A stretch of DNA of 64,000 nucleotides from an uncultured Verrucomicrobiales bacterium. GTDB taxonomy: Bacteria; Verrucomicrobiota; Verrucomicrobiia; Verrucomicrobiales; Akkermansiaceae. Below are positions 15,651 to 23,719 of this stretch, piece by piece (the first letter of the stretch is position 1; every line of letters begins with the position of its first letter). The DNA lies in the NCBI GenBank assembly GCA_937928735.1, contig CALFVF010000029.1, positions 34,352 through 98,351 on the forward strand, written 5' to 3'. Under the pieces are notes generated by a model that saw nothing but the letters and a program-made list of their open reading frames with translations, did not search any database and was not told the origin of the DNA. Both the position numbers and the translations under genes were made by a program.

Positions 15651-16994
15651 ATGCTCGCAGATCATCCTTTTTTAGCTGTTCTTGTCGGTGTGGCCTTTCT
15701 CTTAACCATGATTCTTTGGTTGAGAATGCAGGCCTTCATTGCCCTATTGCTCTCAGCCATTGTCTTCGCGCTGGTTGTTGGGATGCCGCTGGGTGGTATT
15801 ACAGATACTGTGGTGAGTGGGATGGGGTCGAGTCTAGGACTAGTGTCGATACTGATAGGACTCGGGGCGATTTTTGGCATTATGTTAGAGCACTCAGGCG
15901 GTGCTCAGACAATGGCCAAGAAAATGGTAAGTCTCTTCGGGGCGAAGCGGGCCCCCTACGCGCTGGTTGTGGCTGGTTTCTTGATTTCGATTCCAGTGTT
16001 TCTTGATGTTGCACTGGTGATCTTGGCACCTTTGCTCATGGCCTTGGCGAGAGAGCAGAAGAAGCCTCTTTTGGCCTTTGGTCTACCGCTGCTCGCAGGT
16101 ATGGCGGTGACGCACGCCTTTGTGCCACCGACTCCTGGGCCTATTATTGTGGCGGAGAATCTAGGTGTGGATCTGGGTTGGGTGATTTTATTTGGAGCGA
16201 TCGTGGGACTGCCTTCGGCTATTTTAGCGGGCCCCATCTGGGCGAAGTTTATTGTGCCACGGATGAATCTGGCGATTCCTGAGCCCATTGAGCTGGAAGA
16301 GAAAGAAGATGAAAATCCTGTGGCATTTTCTACAGTGGCTGGTCTGATTGGTCTGCCCATTGTATTGATTCTTGCAGCAGCTGTGGCCAAAACTTTGATC
16401 AAAGAAGACCCACCAGCGTGGTTTCCGATTGTCACATTCTTTGGCCACCCTATTGTCGCCCTGATTCTTGCGACATTGCTTGCGATGGTTCTTCTCGGTG
16501 TGAAGCGTGGTGTGGGGAAGGAAGAATTACAAGAACTAGCGACCAAGTCTCTTGGCCCTGCGGGCGTCATCATTCTTGTGACGGGGGCAGGTGGGGTGTT
16601 TAAACAAGTTCTTGTGGATAGTGGTGCTGGTAAGCAAATTGCTGAAAGCATGGCAGAATGGGCAGTGGGGCCAATCACTCTCGCATGGCTACTGTCCACA
16701 GCTGTGCGGGTGACTCAGGGATCCGCCACTGTGGCCATGATTGCAGCTTCTGCCCTTATGGCACCACTCGTCGCTGAGATGGGTCTGAGTCAGCAGATGT
16801 TAGCACTTGTGACCATTGCGATTGCTGCAGGGGCGACGACATTGTCGCACGTCAATGACAGTGGCTTCTGGCTGATTAGTCGTTACCTACAAATTACAGA
16901 GAAGCAGACACTACGCTCTTGGACTGTGGCCTCGACTATTATTTCTGTTGTTGGCTGGCTCGGTGCTGTTCTCATAGGCCTCGCAATTGCCTAA
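15651..16994 (+). CDS. GntP family gluconate:H+ symporter
   Basis: A 447-residue inner-membrane permease with about twelve or more hydrophobic segments. GntP family landmarks include GIMLEHSGGAQTMAKKM, FVPPTPGPIIVAENLG and the terminal TTLSHVNDSGFWLISRY. Members import gluconate, related hexonates, glycerate or similar acids with protons. Together with gluconokinase and the keto-acid dehydrogenases it supports an aldonate uptake branch in this locus. The start follows a highly structured 262-bp intergenic region. The gene ends in ATT GCC TAA, which is tandemly repeated three times, giving three in-frame stops. Confidence 0.93.
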   Translation: MLADHPFLAVLVGVAFLLTMILWLRMQAFIALLLSAIVFALVVGMPLGGITDTVVSGMGSSLGLVSILIGLGAIFGIMLEHSGGAQTMAKKMVSLFGAKRAPYALVVAGFLISIPVFLDVALVILAPLLMALAREQKKPLLAFGLPLLAGMAVTHAFVPPTPGPIIVAENLGVDLGWVILFGAIVGLPSAILAGPIWAKFIVPRMNLAIPEPIELEEKEDENPVAFSTVAGLIGLPIVLILAAAVAKTLIKEDPPAWFPIVTFFGHPIVALILATLLAMVLLGVKRGVGKEELQELATKSLGPAGVIILVTGAGGVFKQVLVDSGAGKQIAESMAEWAVGPITLAWLLSTAVRVTQGSATVAMIAASALMAPLVAEMGLSQQMLALVTIAIAAGATTLSHVNDSGFWLISRYLQITEKQTLRSWTVASTIISVVGWLGAVLIGLAIA

Positions 16995-17012
16995 ATTGCC
17001 TAAATTGCCTAA
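16986..17012. repeat. 9-bp tandem repeat (ATTGCCTAA) at the gntP stop
   Basis: Three exact copies of ATTGCCTAA at 16986, 16995 and 17004. The first copy is the last two codons (Ile, Ala) plus the stop of the permease gene, so the repeat restates the stop codon in frame at 16992, 17001 and 17010. The arrangement mirrors that at the uxaC 3' end. Confidence 0.95.
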
Positions 17013-17054
17013 ATCTATTTTAACCTAATCTATTTTCTTCATTTCTAAAAACCT

Positions 17055-18551
17055 ATGAAATTTCCTTGGATCAAAGCCATCGTTTGTGGTGTTTCACTCT
17101 TCTCGAGTGCAGCACTTGCAGAGCCGCCTAATATCGTTCTCATTATTGCCGATGATCAAGCTTGGGATGATAGTTCCCCCTACGGTCATCCGTCTTTACC
17201 AACGCCGAATTTAGCCAGAATGGCAGATGGAGGTATGAAGTTTGAGCAGGGCTTTGTGACCATTAGTTCCTGTAGTCCGAGTCGAGCGAGTATCATCACT
17301 GGTCAGTACCCGACAACGACAGACGCGGATGAGCTCCACTGGGCAGTTCCTAAAGAAAAAATCACCTTTGTGGAAAAACTCAAGGAACACGGTTACTGGA
17401 CAGGTGCTGCTGGTAAGTGGCACTTAGGAGATGCGATGAAAGATCGCTTCAATAAGGTAGTGGAGGTTGATACCTCAGGTTTTCAGCTTCCCAGTGGTGA
17501 GGCTGCGAAGGCTGGCAAATTCACCGAAACCCTCAGTGGTGAGGCACAGAGTGGCTGTGCAGACTGGATTGATCTCATGCAGGCACGTGATGAGGAGAAG
17601 CCATTTTTCCTATGGTTAGCCGCTCTCGATCCGCATAGACCCTATCACCCTGGTATTGTGCCAAATCCCTCCACTAAGGAGATGGTGCAGCTACCACCCT
17701 ATCACCCCAATGACCCAGAGGTGATCAAAGACTACCAACTCTACTATGATGAAATTATCCGGTTGGATAAATACGTCGGACTGGTGATGGATGAGCTTGA
17801 GAAGCAAGGCGTGGCTGAGAATACTCTGATTATCTACATTAGTGACAATGGTCGCCCATTCCCACGTGATAAAACAACTCTCTATGATAGTGGCATGCGA
17901 ACACCCTTTCTTGTCCACTGGCCAAAGCAGGTGAAGGCCGGGAGTGTCTGCAAGGAGGTGGTTTCGACTGTCGATATTGCACGTACCTGTCTGGATGTGG
18001 CAGGGGTGAAAACCATTGGTGAGAATTTTAAAGGGCAGAGCTTTTACCCACAGCTTAAGAACCCAGCAACTCCGGGGCGCAAGTACGCCTTTGCGGAGAA
18101 GAATTGGCACGACTATGAAGATCACACCCGCGCTGTCCGTGGAAAGCGCTATAAGTACATTCGTAACTACTACAATGACTTACCCCTCACGCCATCGGCA
18201 GACTCCGTACGCGGCCTAACATACAATGCTCTCAAGGCACTGCGTAAGGAGGGGAAACTCACCAAGCCTCAGGAAGCGTGCTTCATTGCTCCTCGCCCCG
18301 CAGAAGAGCTCTACGACACGAAGGTCGACCCCTTTGAGACCAATAACCTCATAGCGGATAGCAAGCTAGCTGAAGAACTTACAAAAATGCGTGCGGCACT
18401 CAAGCAGTGGGAGTTAGAGAATGATGATGCTCCCTCAGAGCTGCGCACGGCAGATGAGTTTACCAGAGACACAGGCCTCCCCACAGACGCACGCGTGCGC
18501 CCTCGCCGCAGTAAAGCAGAAATGGTAGAGAATGGGCTAACTGCGCCTTAG
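17055..18551 (+). CDS. Secreted sulfatase, heparan N-sulfatase-like (CSPSR)
   Basis: A 498-residue arylsulfatase-fold enzyme with a signal peptide (1-22, ending ALA). Metal ligands Asp33/Asp34 are in IIADDQAWDD; the formylglycine site is CSPSR at 73-77 in a SSCSPSRASIITGQYP setting; a later ISDNGRPFPRDK supplies the second metal site. The overall pattern (SDNGxPFPxxKxxxYDxGxxxP) is like sulfamidase/heparan N-sulfatase members. It lies 60 bp after gntP and is followed by another sulfatase. Likely acts in the periplasm or outside the cell on a sulfated glycan. The bond cleaved (N- or O-sulfate) cannot be decided here. Confidence 0.92.
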   Translation: MKFPWIKAIVCGVSLFSSAALAEPPNIVLIIADDQAWDDSSPYGHPSLPTPNLARMADGGMKFEQGFVTISSCSPSRASIITGQYPTTTDADELHWAVPKEKITFVEKLKEHGYWTGAAGKWHLGDAMKDRFNKVVEVDTSGFQLPSGEAAKAGKFTETLSGEAQSGCADWIDLMQARDEEKPFFLWLAALDPHRPYHPGIVPNPSTKEMVQLPPYHPNDPEVIKDYQLYYDEIIRLDKYVGLVMDELEKQGVAENTLIIYISDNGRPFPRDKTTLYDSGMRTPFLVHWPKQVKAGSVCKEVVSTVDIARTCLDVAGVKTIGENFKGQSFYPQLKNPATPGRKYAFAEKNWHDYEDHTRAVRGKRYKYIRNYYNDLPLTPSADSVRGLTYNALKALRKEGKLTKPQEACFIAPRPAEELYDTKVDPFETNNLIADSKLAEELTKMRAALKQWELENDDAPSELRTADEFTRDTGLPTDARVRPRRSKAEMVENGLTAP

Positions 18552-18644
18552 TTTTTCTGTGTGCCCTGTGAGCAGATGCACACGGAGGCTCACGGAGGCA
18601 GATGCAAGATATATTATTTATAGAAAATTTGAATTGATGACCCA

Positions 18645-20036
18645 ATGATGATGAAACGACTCACTCTATTGTCCAAAGCAGCTACTGCACTCGCCATGTG
18701 CTCTCTTCTCCATGCAGAGGAGGGTAAGCCCAATATTATTCTCATTATGGCGGATGATATCGGAATTGAATGCTTCGGGAGCTACGGTGGCGAAGCCTAT
18801 AAAACTCCCAATATCGATCAATTGGCTAAGGAGGGTATTCGCTTCTCCCATGCCTATGCCCAGCCGCTGTGTACACCCACGCGCTTAGAGATCATGACAG
18901 GGCAGGATAACCACAGAAACTGGAAGTACTTCGGCATTCTCAGACCAGAGTCAAAGACCTTTGGCCACATGATGCAGGAGCGCGGCTATGAGACCTGCAT
19001 GGTTGGTAAGTGGCAACTCCAGTCCTATGATCCACCAGAATTTCCGAATGCAGCACAGCGCAGAGGAACGGGAATGCACCCCAGTGGGGCGGGTTTTGAT
19101 GAGTACCTCACCTACCACTCCGCCCACACCGAAGACAAGGGCTCGCGCTACGCAGACCCGACTTATGAGAAAAATGGGGTGGTGCATAAAGAAATTAAGG
19201 GAGCCTATGGAGAAGATCACTCAGTAGAGTATTTGTTAGATTTCTTGAAGCGTCATAAAGATAAGGCGACTTTCTCCTATTTTCCGATGGCTCTTCCTCA
19301 TTGGCCGATGAACCCTACTCCGATTTCAGAAGACTGGAAAGACCCCGCTAAGCGCTTGTTAGAGGACACTAAGTACTTCCCGGATATGGTGGAGTATATG
19401 GATATTCTTGTGGGGAAAATTGTGGATGGGGTGGAGCAACTCGGTATCAGGGATAACACCATTATTATCTTCTACTCTGATAATGGCACCGATGGCCGTA
19501 TTGTGACGCAGTATCAAGGTGAAGCTATTCAGGGAGGAAAGAATCAAACCATCCAGAGTGGTATTCGAGTGCCTTTGATTATTAATTGTCCAAAGAAAAT
19601 TGCACCAAAAGTCGTCGATGATCTCATTGAGTCTTCTGATTTCCTCCCGACTCTAGCAGATCTCTCTGGGGAGCCGCTTAATCCTGGTTGGTACACAGAT
19701 GGTGTGAGTTTTGCTCCAGTGATAGAGGGAAAGACAAATCCACAGGCGCGCGACTCCGCCTTCTTCTGGTATGATCCGAGACCGGGCTGGGACAAGGAGA
19801 AGTTCTCTCGCTCTGTATTTTCACTCGACCATAAGTACAAATTATTTCGTGATGGCCGCTTCTATCATATTGAGGGACTCGGTCTGAAAGAAGAACAGCT
19901 CGACACCAATGCACTGAGTGCTGAGGCGAAACAAGCTCACACCAAGCTCAAAGGCGTGATTGAGGCGATGATGCAGTCTCCCATATCACCAGAGGCGCAG
20001 ATCGAGGTCGATTCCTTTGGCAATTTGGTGAAGTAG
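18645..20036 (+). CDS. Secreted sulfatase, cysteine type (CTPTR)
   Basis: A 463-residue sulfatase with an N-terminal signal (hydrophobic residues 7-22). Asp37/Asp38 in IIMADDIGIE bind the metal and CTPTR at 76-80 holds the Cys to be converted to formylglycine; FYSDNGTDGR follows later. The start has three consecutive ATG codons (18645, 18648, 18651), so the exact initiation codon is uncertain by two residues. Last member of the plus-strand arm. The 93-bp gap before it contains short repeats (GCAGATGCA twice; CACGGAGGC twice) and a GTGAGC/GCTCAC inverted repeat. Three different sulfatases in one locus imply a polymer with several sulfate positions. Confidence 0.92.
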   Translation: MMMKRLTLLSKAATALAMCSLLHAEEGKPNIILIMADDIGIECFGSYGGEAYKTPNIDQLAKEGIRFSHAYAQPLCTPTRLEIMTGQDNHRNWKYFGILRPESKTFGHMMQERGYETCMVGKWQLQSYDPPEFPNAAQRRGTGMHPSGAGFDEYLTYHSAHTEDKGSRYADPTYEKNGVVHKEIKGAYGEDHSVEYLLDFLKRHKDKATFSYFPMALPHWPMNPTPISEDWKDPAKRLLEDTKYFPDMVEYMDILVGKIVDGVEQLGIRDNTIIIFYSDNGTDGRIVTQYQGEAIQGGKNQTIQSGIRVPLIINCPKKIAPKVVDDLIESSDFLPTLADLSGEPLNPGWYTDGVSFAPVIEGKTNPQARDSAFFWYDPRPGWDKEKFSRSVFSLDHKYKLFRDGRFYHIEGLGLKEEQLDTNALSAEAKQAHTKLKGVIEAMMQSPISPEAQIEVDSFGNLVK

Positions 20037-20135
20037 AATCCGTATTCGTGTAAATTCTCGGGCTGCTTTCGCGGATGATAGATTCCATCACTAATAACGA
20101 TTGTCACAGACAGCTAGCAGGAGGTTTTTTTTCTC

Positions 20136-20170
20136 ACCCTTCATAGAGATCATCGATTTCCATGAAGGGT
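20136..20170. repeat. 9-bp inverted repeat, hairpin
   Basis: ACCCTTCAT (20136-20144) and ATGAAGGGT (20162-20170) are perfectly complementary around a 17-base loop. A run of eight T lies just before the left arm rather than after the right one, so it is not a normal rho-independent terminator for the sulfatase. Purpose unknown. Confidence 0.6.
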
Positions 20171-20291
20171 AGCAGGCGCGTGTAATTTTTCATGCTATGG
20201 CTTTACATTGTTGGAGGCTTCATGCATCTCGTCGCTACTGCACACCGAGCTGGTGGTGGTGTGGTGGATAATCATAAATGAGAGCAAGAGT

Positions 20292-20690
20292 ATGACATTG
20301 ATACGAGAGATAGAATTCAGTGATGACATCGTGATCCTAGTGGATGAGTTGGAGACTGCGTCGAGTGAGCGCACTCTGAGTCGAGATGAGCGGGCGATAC
20401 TTGATGTCGTAGATACGATAGAGCTAGTCGGGAGAGAGGGCTTACATGAATTTTGGCACAGTTCTCTGAGTCATGAGCAAGTGATTAACTCATTTGATCT
20501 TATTGGAGCTTCTCAGATGGTTGATCTCTTTAATGGTTCACAGTGGTGCTGCAGCTGTGCCTCAGACCGCGGTCAACTCACGGAGGTAGAGACGAATCAC
20601 CTTTCTGAAATCGAAGAAGACTTGGATGGAGAACTCTCAGAGGCAGTCGAGCTTCTTGAAGAATTTTTGGAAGATTTTGAGGGTGTATAA
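20292..20690 (+). CDS. Acidic hypothetical protein, weakly DUF4375/DMP19-like
   Basis: About 132 residues from the ATG at 20292; the frame is open from 20208, but the upstream extension has an unlikely hydrophobic composition. The protein is strongly acidic, ending in a Glu/Asp-rich helix (EEDLDGELSEAVELLEEF). The stretch GREGLHEFWHSS followed by INSFDLIGASQMVDLFN recalls the DUF4375 family, whose DMP19 member mimics DNA; this resemblance is by eye and weak. Two Cys residues (WCCSC) and no membrane segment. It precedes a small membrane-protein gene and recR by 48 bp. Function unknown. Confidence 0.6.
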   Translation: MTLIREIEFSDDIVILVDELETASSERTLSRDERAILDVVDTIELVGREGLHEFWHSSLSHEQVINSFDLIGASQMVDLFNGSQWCCSCASDRGQLTEVETNHLSEIEEDLDGELSEAVELLEEFLEDFEGV

Positions 20691-20738
20691 GTCTTTCTTT
20701 TTTCAGTAGTTATTGTATAAATCACCCAACCATTATTC

Positions 20739-21371
20739 ATGAAAAATCTATCTAGTCTGGCGGAAGGGAAACGAGCTCTACCCGGAGTGCTCTGTGGACT
20801 TGCAGGTGGGCTTATCGTGGCTGGATTATGGGTGTTAGAATATACAGTGGGTGTGGATCTATTGCTCAAAGAGTGGTATCAAGCTCGTGAGCCCCAGCTG
20901 ACCATTGAGCATGTGTGCCCACATGTAGTGGTGCTGGCAGCTAGTGTGGTCTTGGCTTTCATAGTGAGTTGGGTGGTGTTAGATTGCAGAGGGTTTTTGC
21001 GCCAGAGCTTTGTGATCCTACTTGTACTCATTGTATTCATAGGTACTTCACTATCAGCGGCTCTTTTTGGGTGGTTATTGAATCCACTCTTACCCCTTGT
21101 TGCGGTTAGTTCTAGTGGACTCTTAGCGATGCTGTATGCCCTGCAACACAATATGCCCTGTGATAGAGGAATTTCTGAGCAGAGTGAGGGGGGGGAGTCT
21201 CTCACAGAAGTGAAATCAAAAACTACACCTACCAGACATATGTCAGTGGAAGTACCTAGTGAGTCTGCGGAACACGCTAAGAATGACGCACTCTCTCAGT
21301 CTGTGGAAAAGGTGATGATGCCTTTCCCTGCAATCACAGCAAAGGTAGGAGAAGAGCATGGCAAAGATTGA
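20739..21371 (+). CDS. Four-TM membrane protein of unknown function
   Basis: A 210-residue protein with hydrophobic segments near residues 15-35, 55-75, 88-108 and 112-132, then a hydrophilic, Ser/Glu/Lys-rich tail of about 70 residues likely in the cytoplasm. The last two membrane segments (FGWLLNPLLPLVAVSSSG) loosely resemble the membrane end of CHASE2 sensor proteins, but no sensor or output domain is present. Its end overlaps the recR start by 14 bp, so the two are probably co-transcribed and coupled. I do not recognise the family. Confidence 0.7.
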   Translation: MKNLSSLAEGKRALPGVLCGLAGGLIVAGLWVLEYTVGVDLLLKEWYQAREPQLTIEHVCPHVVVLAASVVLAFIVSWVVLDCRGFLRQSFVILLVLIVFIGTSLSAALFGWLLNPLLPLVAVSSSGLLAMLYALQHNMPCDRGISEQSEGGESLTEVKSKTTPTRHMSVEVPSESAEHAKNDALSQSVEKVMMPFPAITAKVGEEHGKD

Positions 21372-21969
21372 GTTTCCCAAGCCCATGCTCGACTTGATCG
21401 CAGAGCTAAAGCGCTTGCCTGGTATTGGCCCACGAAGTGCGGAGAGAGTGGCTGTCTGGATGATCCAGAGTAAGAAATCCAATGCGCGAGAACTTGGAGT
21501 CGCCATCGAGCAAGCGCAGGATGCTGTGACTCTCTGTGAGCAATGTGGTTTTTTTGCGACGGAGGCGATTTGCCCAGTGTGTCAGGATGAGCTTCGCCAA
21601 AAAGACGTATTCTGTGTGGTGGAGCAGCCGACAGATGTCTTACCCCTAGAGCGCTCAGGAGCATTTAAGGGGATGTATCATTGCTTGGGCGGGAAGTTAT
21701 CTCCTCTCGATGGTGTGGCACCGGAGCATCTGCGTATTTCGGGATTACTCCAGCGCCTATCTCAGGTGGAGGTGTCAGAGGTCATTCTCGCCCTGAGTTC
21801 AGATGTTGAGGGAGAAGCGACGGCGAACTATCTAGCAGAAATTATGGAGAAACGCGAAATCCGTGTGACACGAATCGCTCAGGGTTTACCCGCTGGAGGG
21901 GGGCTAGAGCACGCAGATGAGCTCACTCTGCTGAGAGCTCTACAAGGTCGCCGCGACATCGGCAGTTAG
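21358..21969 (+). CDS. recR: Recombination mediator protein RecR
   Basis: RecR (with RecO/RecF) helps load RecA at gaps and repairs stalled forks. The 203-residue length is standard. Visible features: the N-terminal helix-hairpin-helix in LKRLPGIGPRSAERVA, the four-Cys zinc finger CEQCGFFATEAICPVC (about residues 60-75), the Toprim start VFCVVEQPTDVLPLERS, GMYHCLGGKLSPLDGV, and a C-terminal Walker-like RIAQGLPAGGGLEHADE. The start overlaps the preceding membrane-protein gene; the stop faces the folate gene on the other strand with a 4-bp overlap. Confidence 0.97.
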   Translation: MAKIEFPKPMLDLIAELKRLPGIGPRSAERVAVWMIQSKKSNARELGVAIEQAQDAVTLCEQCGFFATEAICPVCQDELRQKDVFCVVEQPTDVLPLERSGAFKGMYHCLGGKLSPLDGVAPEHLRISGLLQRLSQVEVSEVILALSSDVEGEATANYLAEIMEKREIRVTRIAQGLPAGGGLEHADELTLLRALQGRRDIGS

Positions 21970-22568
21970 TGCTGGTAAGCACGCTCAGGAGTGATGACTC
22001 GCTGCATGGTTTGATCATGCGCTTCACAGGGGACTTCAGAGACTATTTGCTGCTCAAAGGCGACTCCCCAGAGAGCTGTGCGTTTTAGAATCTGAGCTAG
22101 AAGAGTGTCATAAAACCCTCCCCCTTTTCCTAGTCTTCTGCCAGAGCTATCATACGCATAGGCAGGGCAGAGTATCAGGTTAATCTGATCGAGAGGAAAC
22201 TCAGCGAGATCTTTATTTGGCTCAAGAATTCCATAATGGCCGACTTGAAGTGAGTCTAGGTCATCCACTTGGTGAAAGACCATAGTGTGCGAGGAAATGA
22301 CTCTAGGGTAGAGAAAGGTGGCGGATGGGAGAGAATGATGAAGCTGGGCTAGGTTAGGTTCTGAAGGTAGAGCGCAGAAACTCGCAATACATAATGGAGC
22401 TGCCAGGTCGGCGGAGAGCTGTAGTCTCGTGGACTGGATTTCCTGATGCAGCCTCTCACAGAGCTGTTGAGAGAGAATTGTCCTTTGTGAAGAGCTCATA
22501 CCTGCTAGGGTAGAGCGCATGGAGTTCCGTAAAGATTGTTTTTGCTCAATAAGACTATGATTTACCAC
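21966..22568 (-). CDS. 5-formyltetrahydrofolate cyclo-ligase
   Basis: Converts 5-formyl-THF to 5,10-methenyl-THF using ATP. The 200-residue protein has the N-terminal KQSLRNSMRSTLAGM helix with basic residues, FYPRV-type middle region (FLYPRV) and the signature PAYAYDSSGRRLGKGGGFYDTLL. The usual DP[GA]LAFD-like motif reads LCPAYAYD. The start is GTG. It is convergent with recR. Cytoplasmic one-carbon housekeeping; it has no operon partner on this strand. Confidence 0.92.
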   Translation of the reverse strand: MVNHSLIEQKQSLRNSMRSTLAGMSSSQRTILSQQLCERLHQEIQSTRLQLSADLAAPLCIASFCALPSEPNLAQLHHSLPSATFLYPRVISSHTMVFHQVDDLDSLQVGHYGILEPNKDLAEFPLDQINLILCPAYAYDSSGRRLGKGGGFYDTLLAQILKRTALWGVAFEQQIVSEVPCEAHDQTMQRVITPERAYQH

Positions 22569-22603
22569 TTGCCAGAGATTTTGCTTTCGGGCAATGATGA
22601 CCT

Positions 22604-23158
22604 ATGAAATTCCTTCTTCAAGGTTTCATTCTGTATAGCGGATTGATCGTGTTTAGTTGGGCACAGAGTTCTCTTGGTGATGACCAGGAGCGTTACAAGG
22701 CGCCCAAAGTCGCTGATGCTGTGTTTCTTCACGGAGTGACCATGTTAGATAGCGAAAAAGACGAATACGCAGGCAATCTAAGTGCCTACGGAGTAAAAAC
22801 AATTTTAGACAAGCCTCAGTCCCCAGTCGCGCTGGAGCACGGTCGCAGGGTGCTCGCTCTCGCTCTGCATCTTTCGCCAAGAAACCGAAAAGCCGTGGTA
22901 GCGAACTTCCAGCTCTCCCGTGGGCTCTTACCGAAGCCACAAATCAGTGATTATAGCGCCAAGGTCTTTTCGAGACTCCTCGTGACACGTGGCGAGCTAC
23001 TTTATGAAGAAGGTGGTGAAAAAAACGTGCTCTTAGCGAGAGCGTTTGTCTCACTGGCTGCGGAAATGGATCCTCTCAATGAAGATGCAGTCTACAAGGC
23101 TGAGATGCAGAAAATTGATTACGAACCATTCAACTGGAAGCTATTTACAGGAGAGTGA
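22604..23158 (+). CDS. Secreted hypothetical protein
   Basis: A 184-residue protein with a signal peptide (hydrophobic residues 4-19, then WAQSS). The rest is predicted helical with TPR-like spacing (SPVALEHGRRVLALALHLSP, then SLAAEMDPLNEDAV), which suggests a short alpha-solenoid, but no family is recognised. Its stop overlaps the GTG start of the DUF3820 gene by 4 bp (GTGA), so the two are translated as a coupled pair. Confidence 0.7.
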   Translation: MKFLLQGFILYSGLIVFSWAQSSLGDDQERYKAPKVADAVFLHGVTMLDSEKDEYAGNLSAYGVKTILDKPQSPVALEHGRRVLALALHLSPRNRKAVVANFQLSRGLLPKPQISDYSAKVFSRLLVTRGELLYEEGGEKNVLLARAFVSLAAEMDPLNEDAVYKAEMQKIDYEPFNWKLFTGE

Positions 23159-23487
23159 AAGAACTTCATCTGACAGAGATCGACCGAGATGACTTTCTTC
23201 GTCTACTCCATGAGATTGCTCAAGTCTCGATGCCTTTTGGTCAATTTGGGCCGAAAGAATATCCTCCCGGGGGCATTCCCATTATGGATTTACCAGCGGA
23301 GTATCTCGGCTGGTTTCGTGAGAGGAGCTATCCGAAGGGACGACTTGGAGAGCTAATGGAAATGGTCTGTGTGATTAAGGAAGCGGGGATGGACTCGGTC
23401 TTTGAGCCATTGCGCCGGCAGCGGAATGGGGGAAGAGTCTCTGTGCGTAAAAAACGCTCGGGAGGTACTGACTTCGGTGGTTTCTAG
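23155..23487 (+). CDS. DUF3820 family protein
   Basis: A 110-residue cytoplasmic protein starting with GTG. The central region (MPFGQFG, then PIMDLPAEYLGWF, YPKGRLGELMEMVCVI) matches the DUF3820 pattern of small proteins annotated as putative quorum-sensing-regulated virulence factors; the pattern is MPFGK-(Y)-G...LPxxYLxWF...FPKGxLG. The function of this family is not established. It ends in a basic, Gly-rich tail (RVSVRKKRSGG). Coupled by a 4-bp overlap to the preceding secreted protein gene. Confidence 0.75.
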   Translation: MKELHLTEIDRDDFLRLLHEIAQVSMPFGQFGPKEYPPGGIPIMDLPAEYLGWFRERSYPKGRLGELMEMVCVIKEAGMDSVFEPLRRQRNGGRVSVRKKRSGGTDFGGF

Positions 23488-23719
23488 TCTATAGAGGTTC
23501 TTAGGGTATGTTTTTTACCCTGGAGGTGTTGTTTTTGGAAACCCCATCGCAATACGATTCTTTTTAAGAAACCTTAATTTTCTTGAGCTAGTAGTTCTCT
23601 GTGAGATAGTCTCGAAAAGGTATTCTTAGTCACTGAAATTCAGAGAGAACAACGAGAGTCATCTACTGAGACTCTGCCCATAACATTCAGTGTTAAAGGA
23701 ACCTCTAGAAAAAGAAATC

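Noticed and set aside
15956..16699. A 247-codon open frame on the minus strand inside gntP
   Set aside because: It lies wholly antisense to a clear GntP permease, its translation is Ser/Thr/Pro-rich without motifs, and long antisense frames are common opposite hydrophobic membrane genes.
4131..20036. Sulfatases as anaerobic (AtsB-matured) enzymes
   Set aside because: Cys-type motifs do not tell the maturation route, and neither an AtsB nor a catalytic FGE gene is visible here.
20136..20170. Terminator for the third sulfatase gene
   Set aside because: The T-run precedes the hairpin instead of following it on either strand, so it lacks the form of an intrinsic terminator.
20208..20291. N-terminal extension of the acidic protein from an upstream ATG
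   Set aside because: The 28 extra residues are hydrophobic and unlike the rest; ATG at 20292 has an AG-rich region before it.
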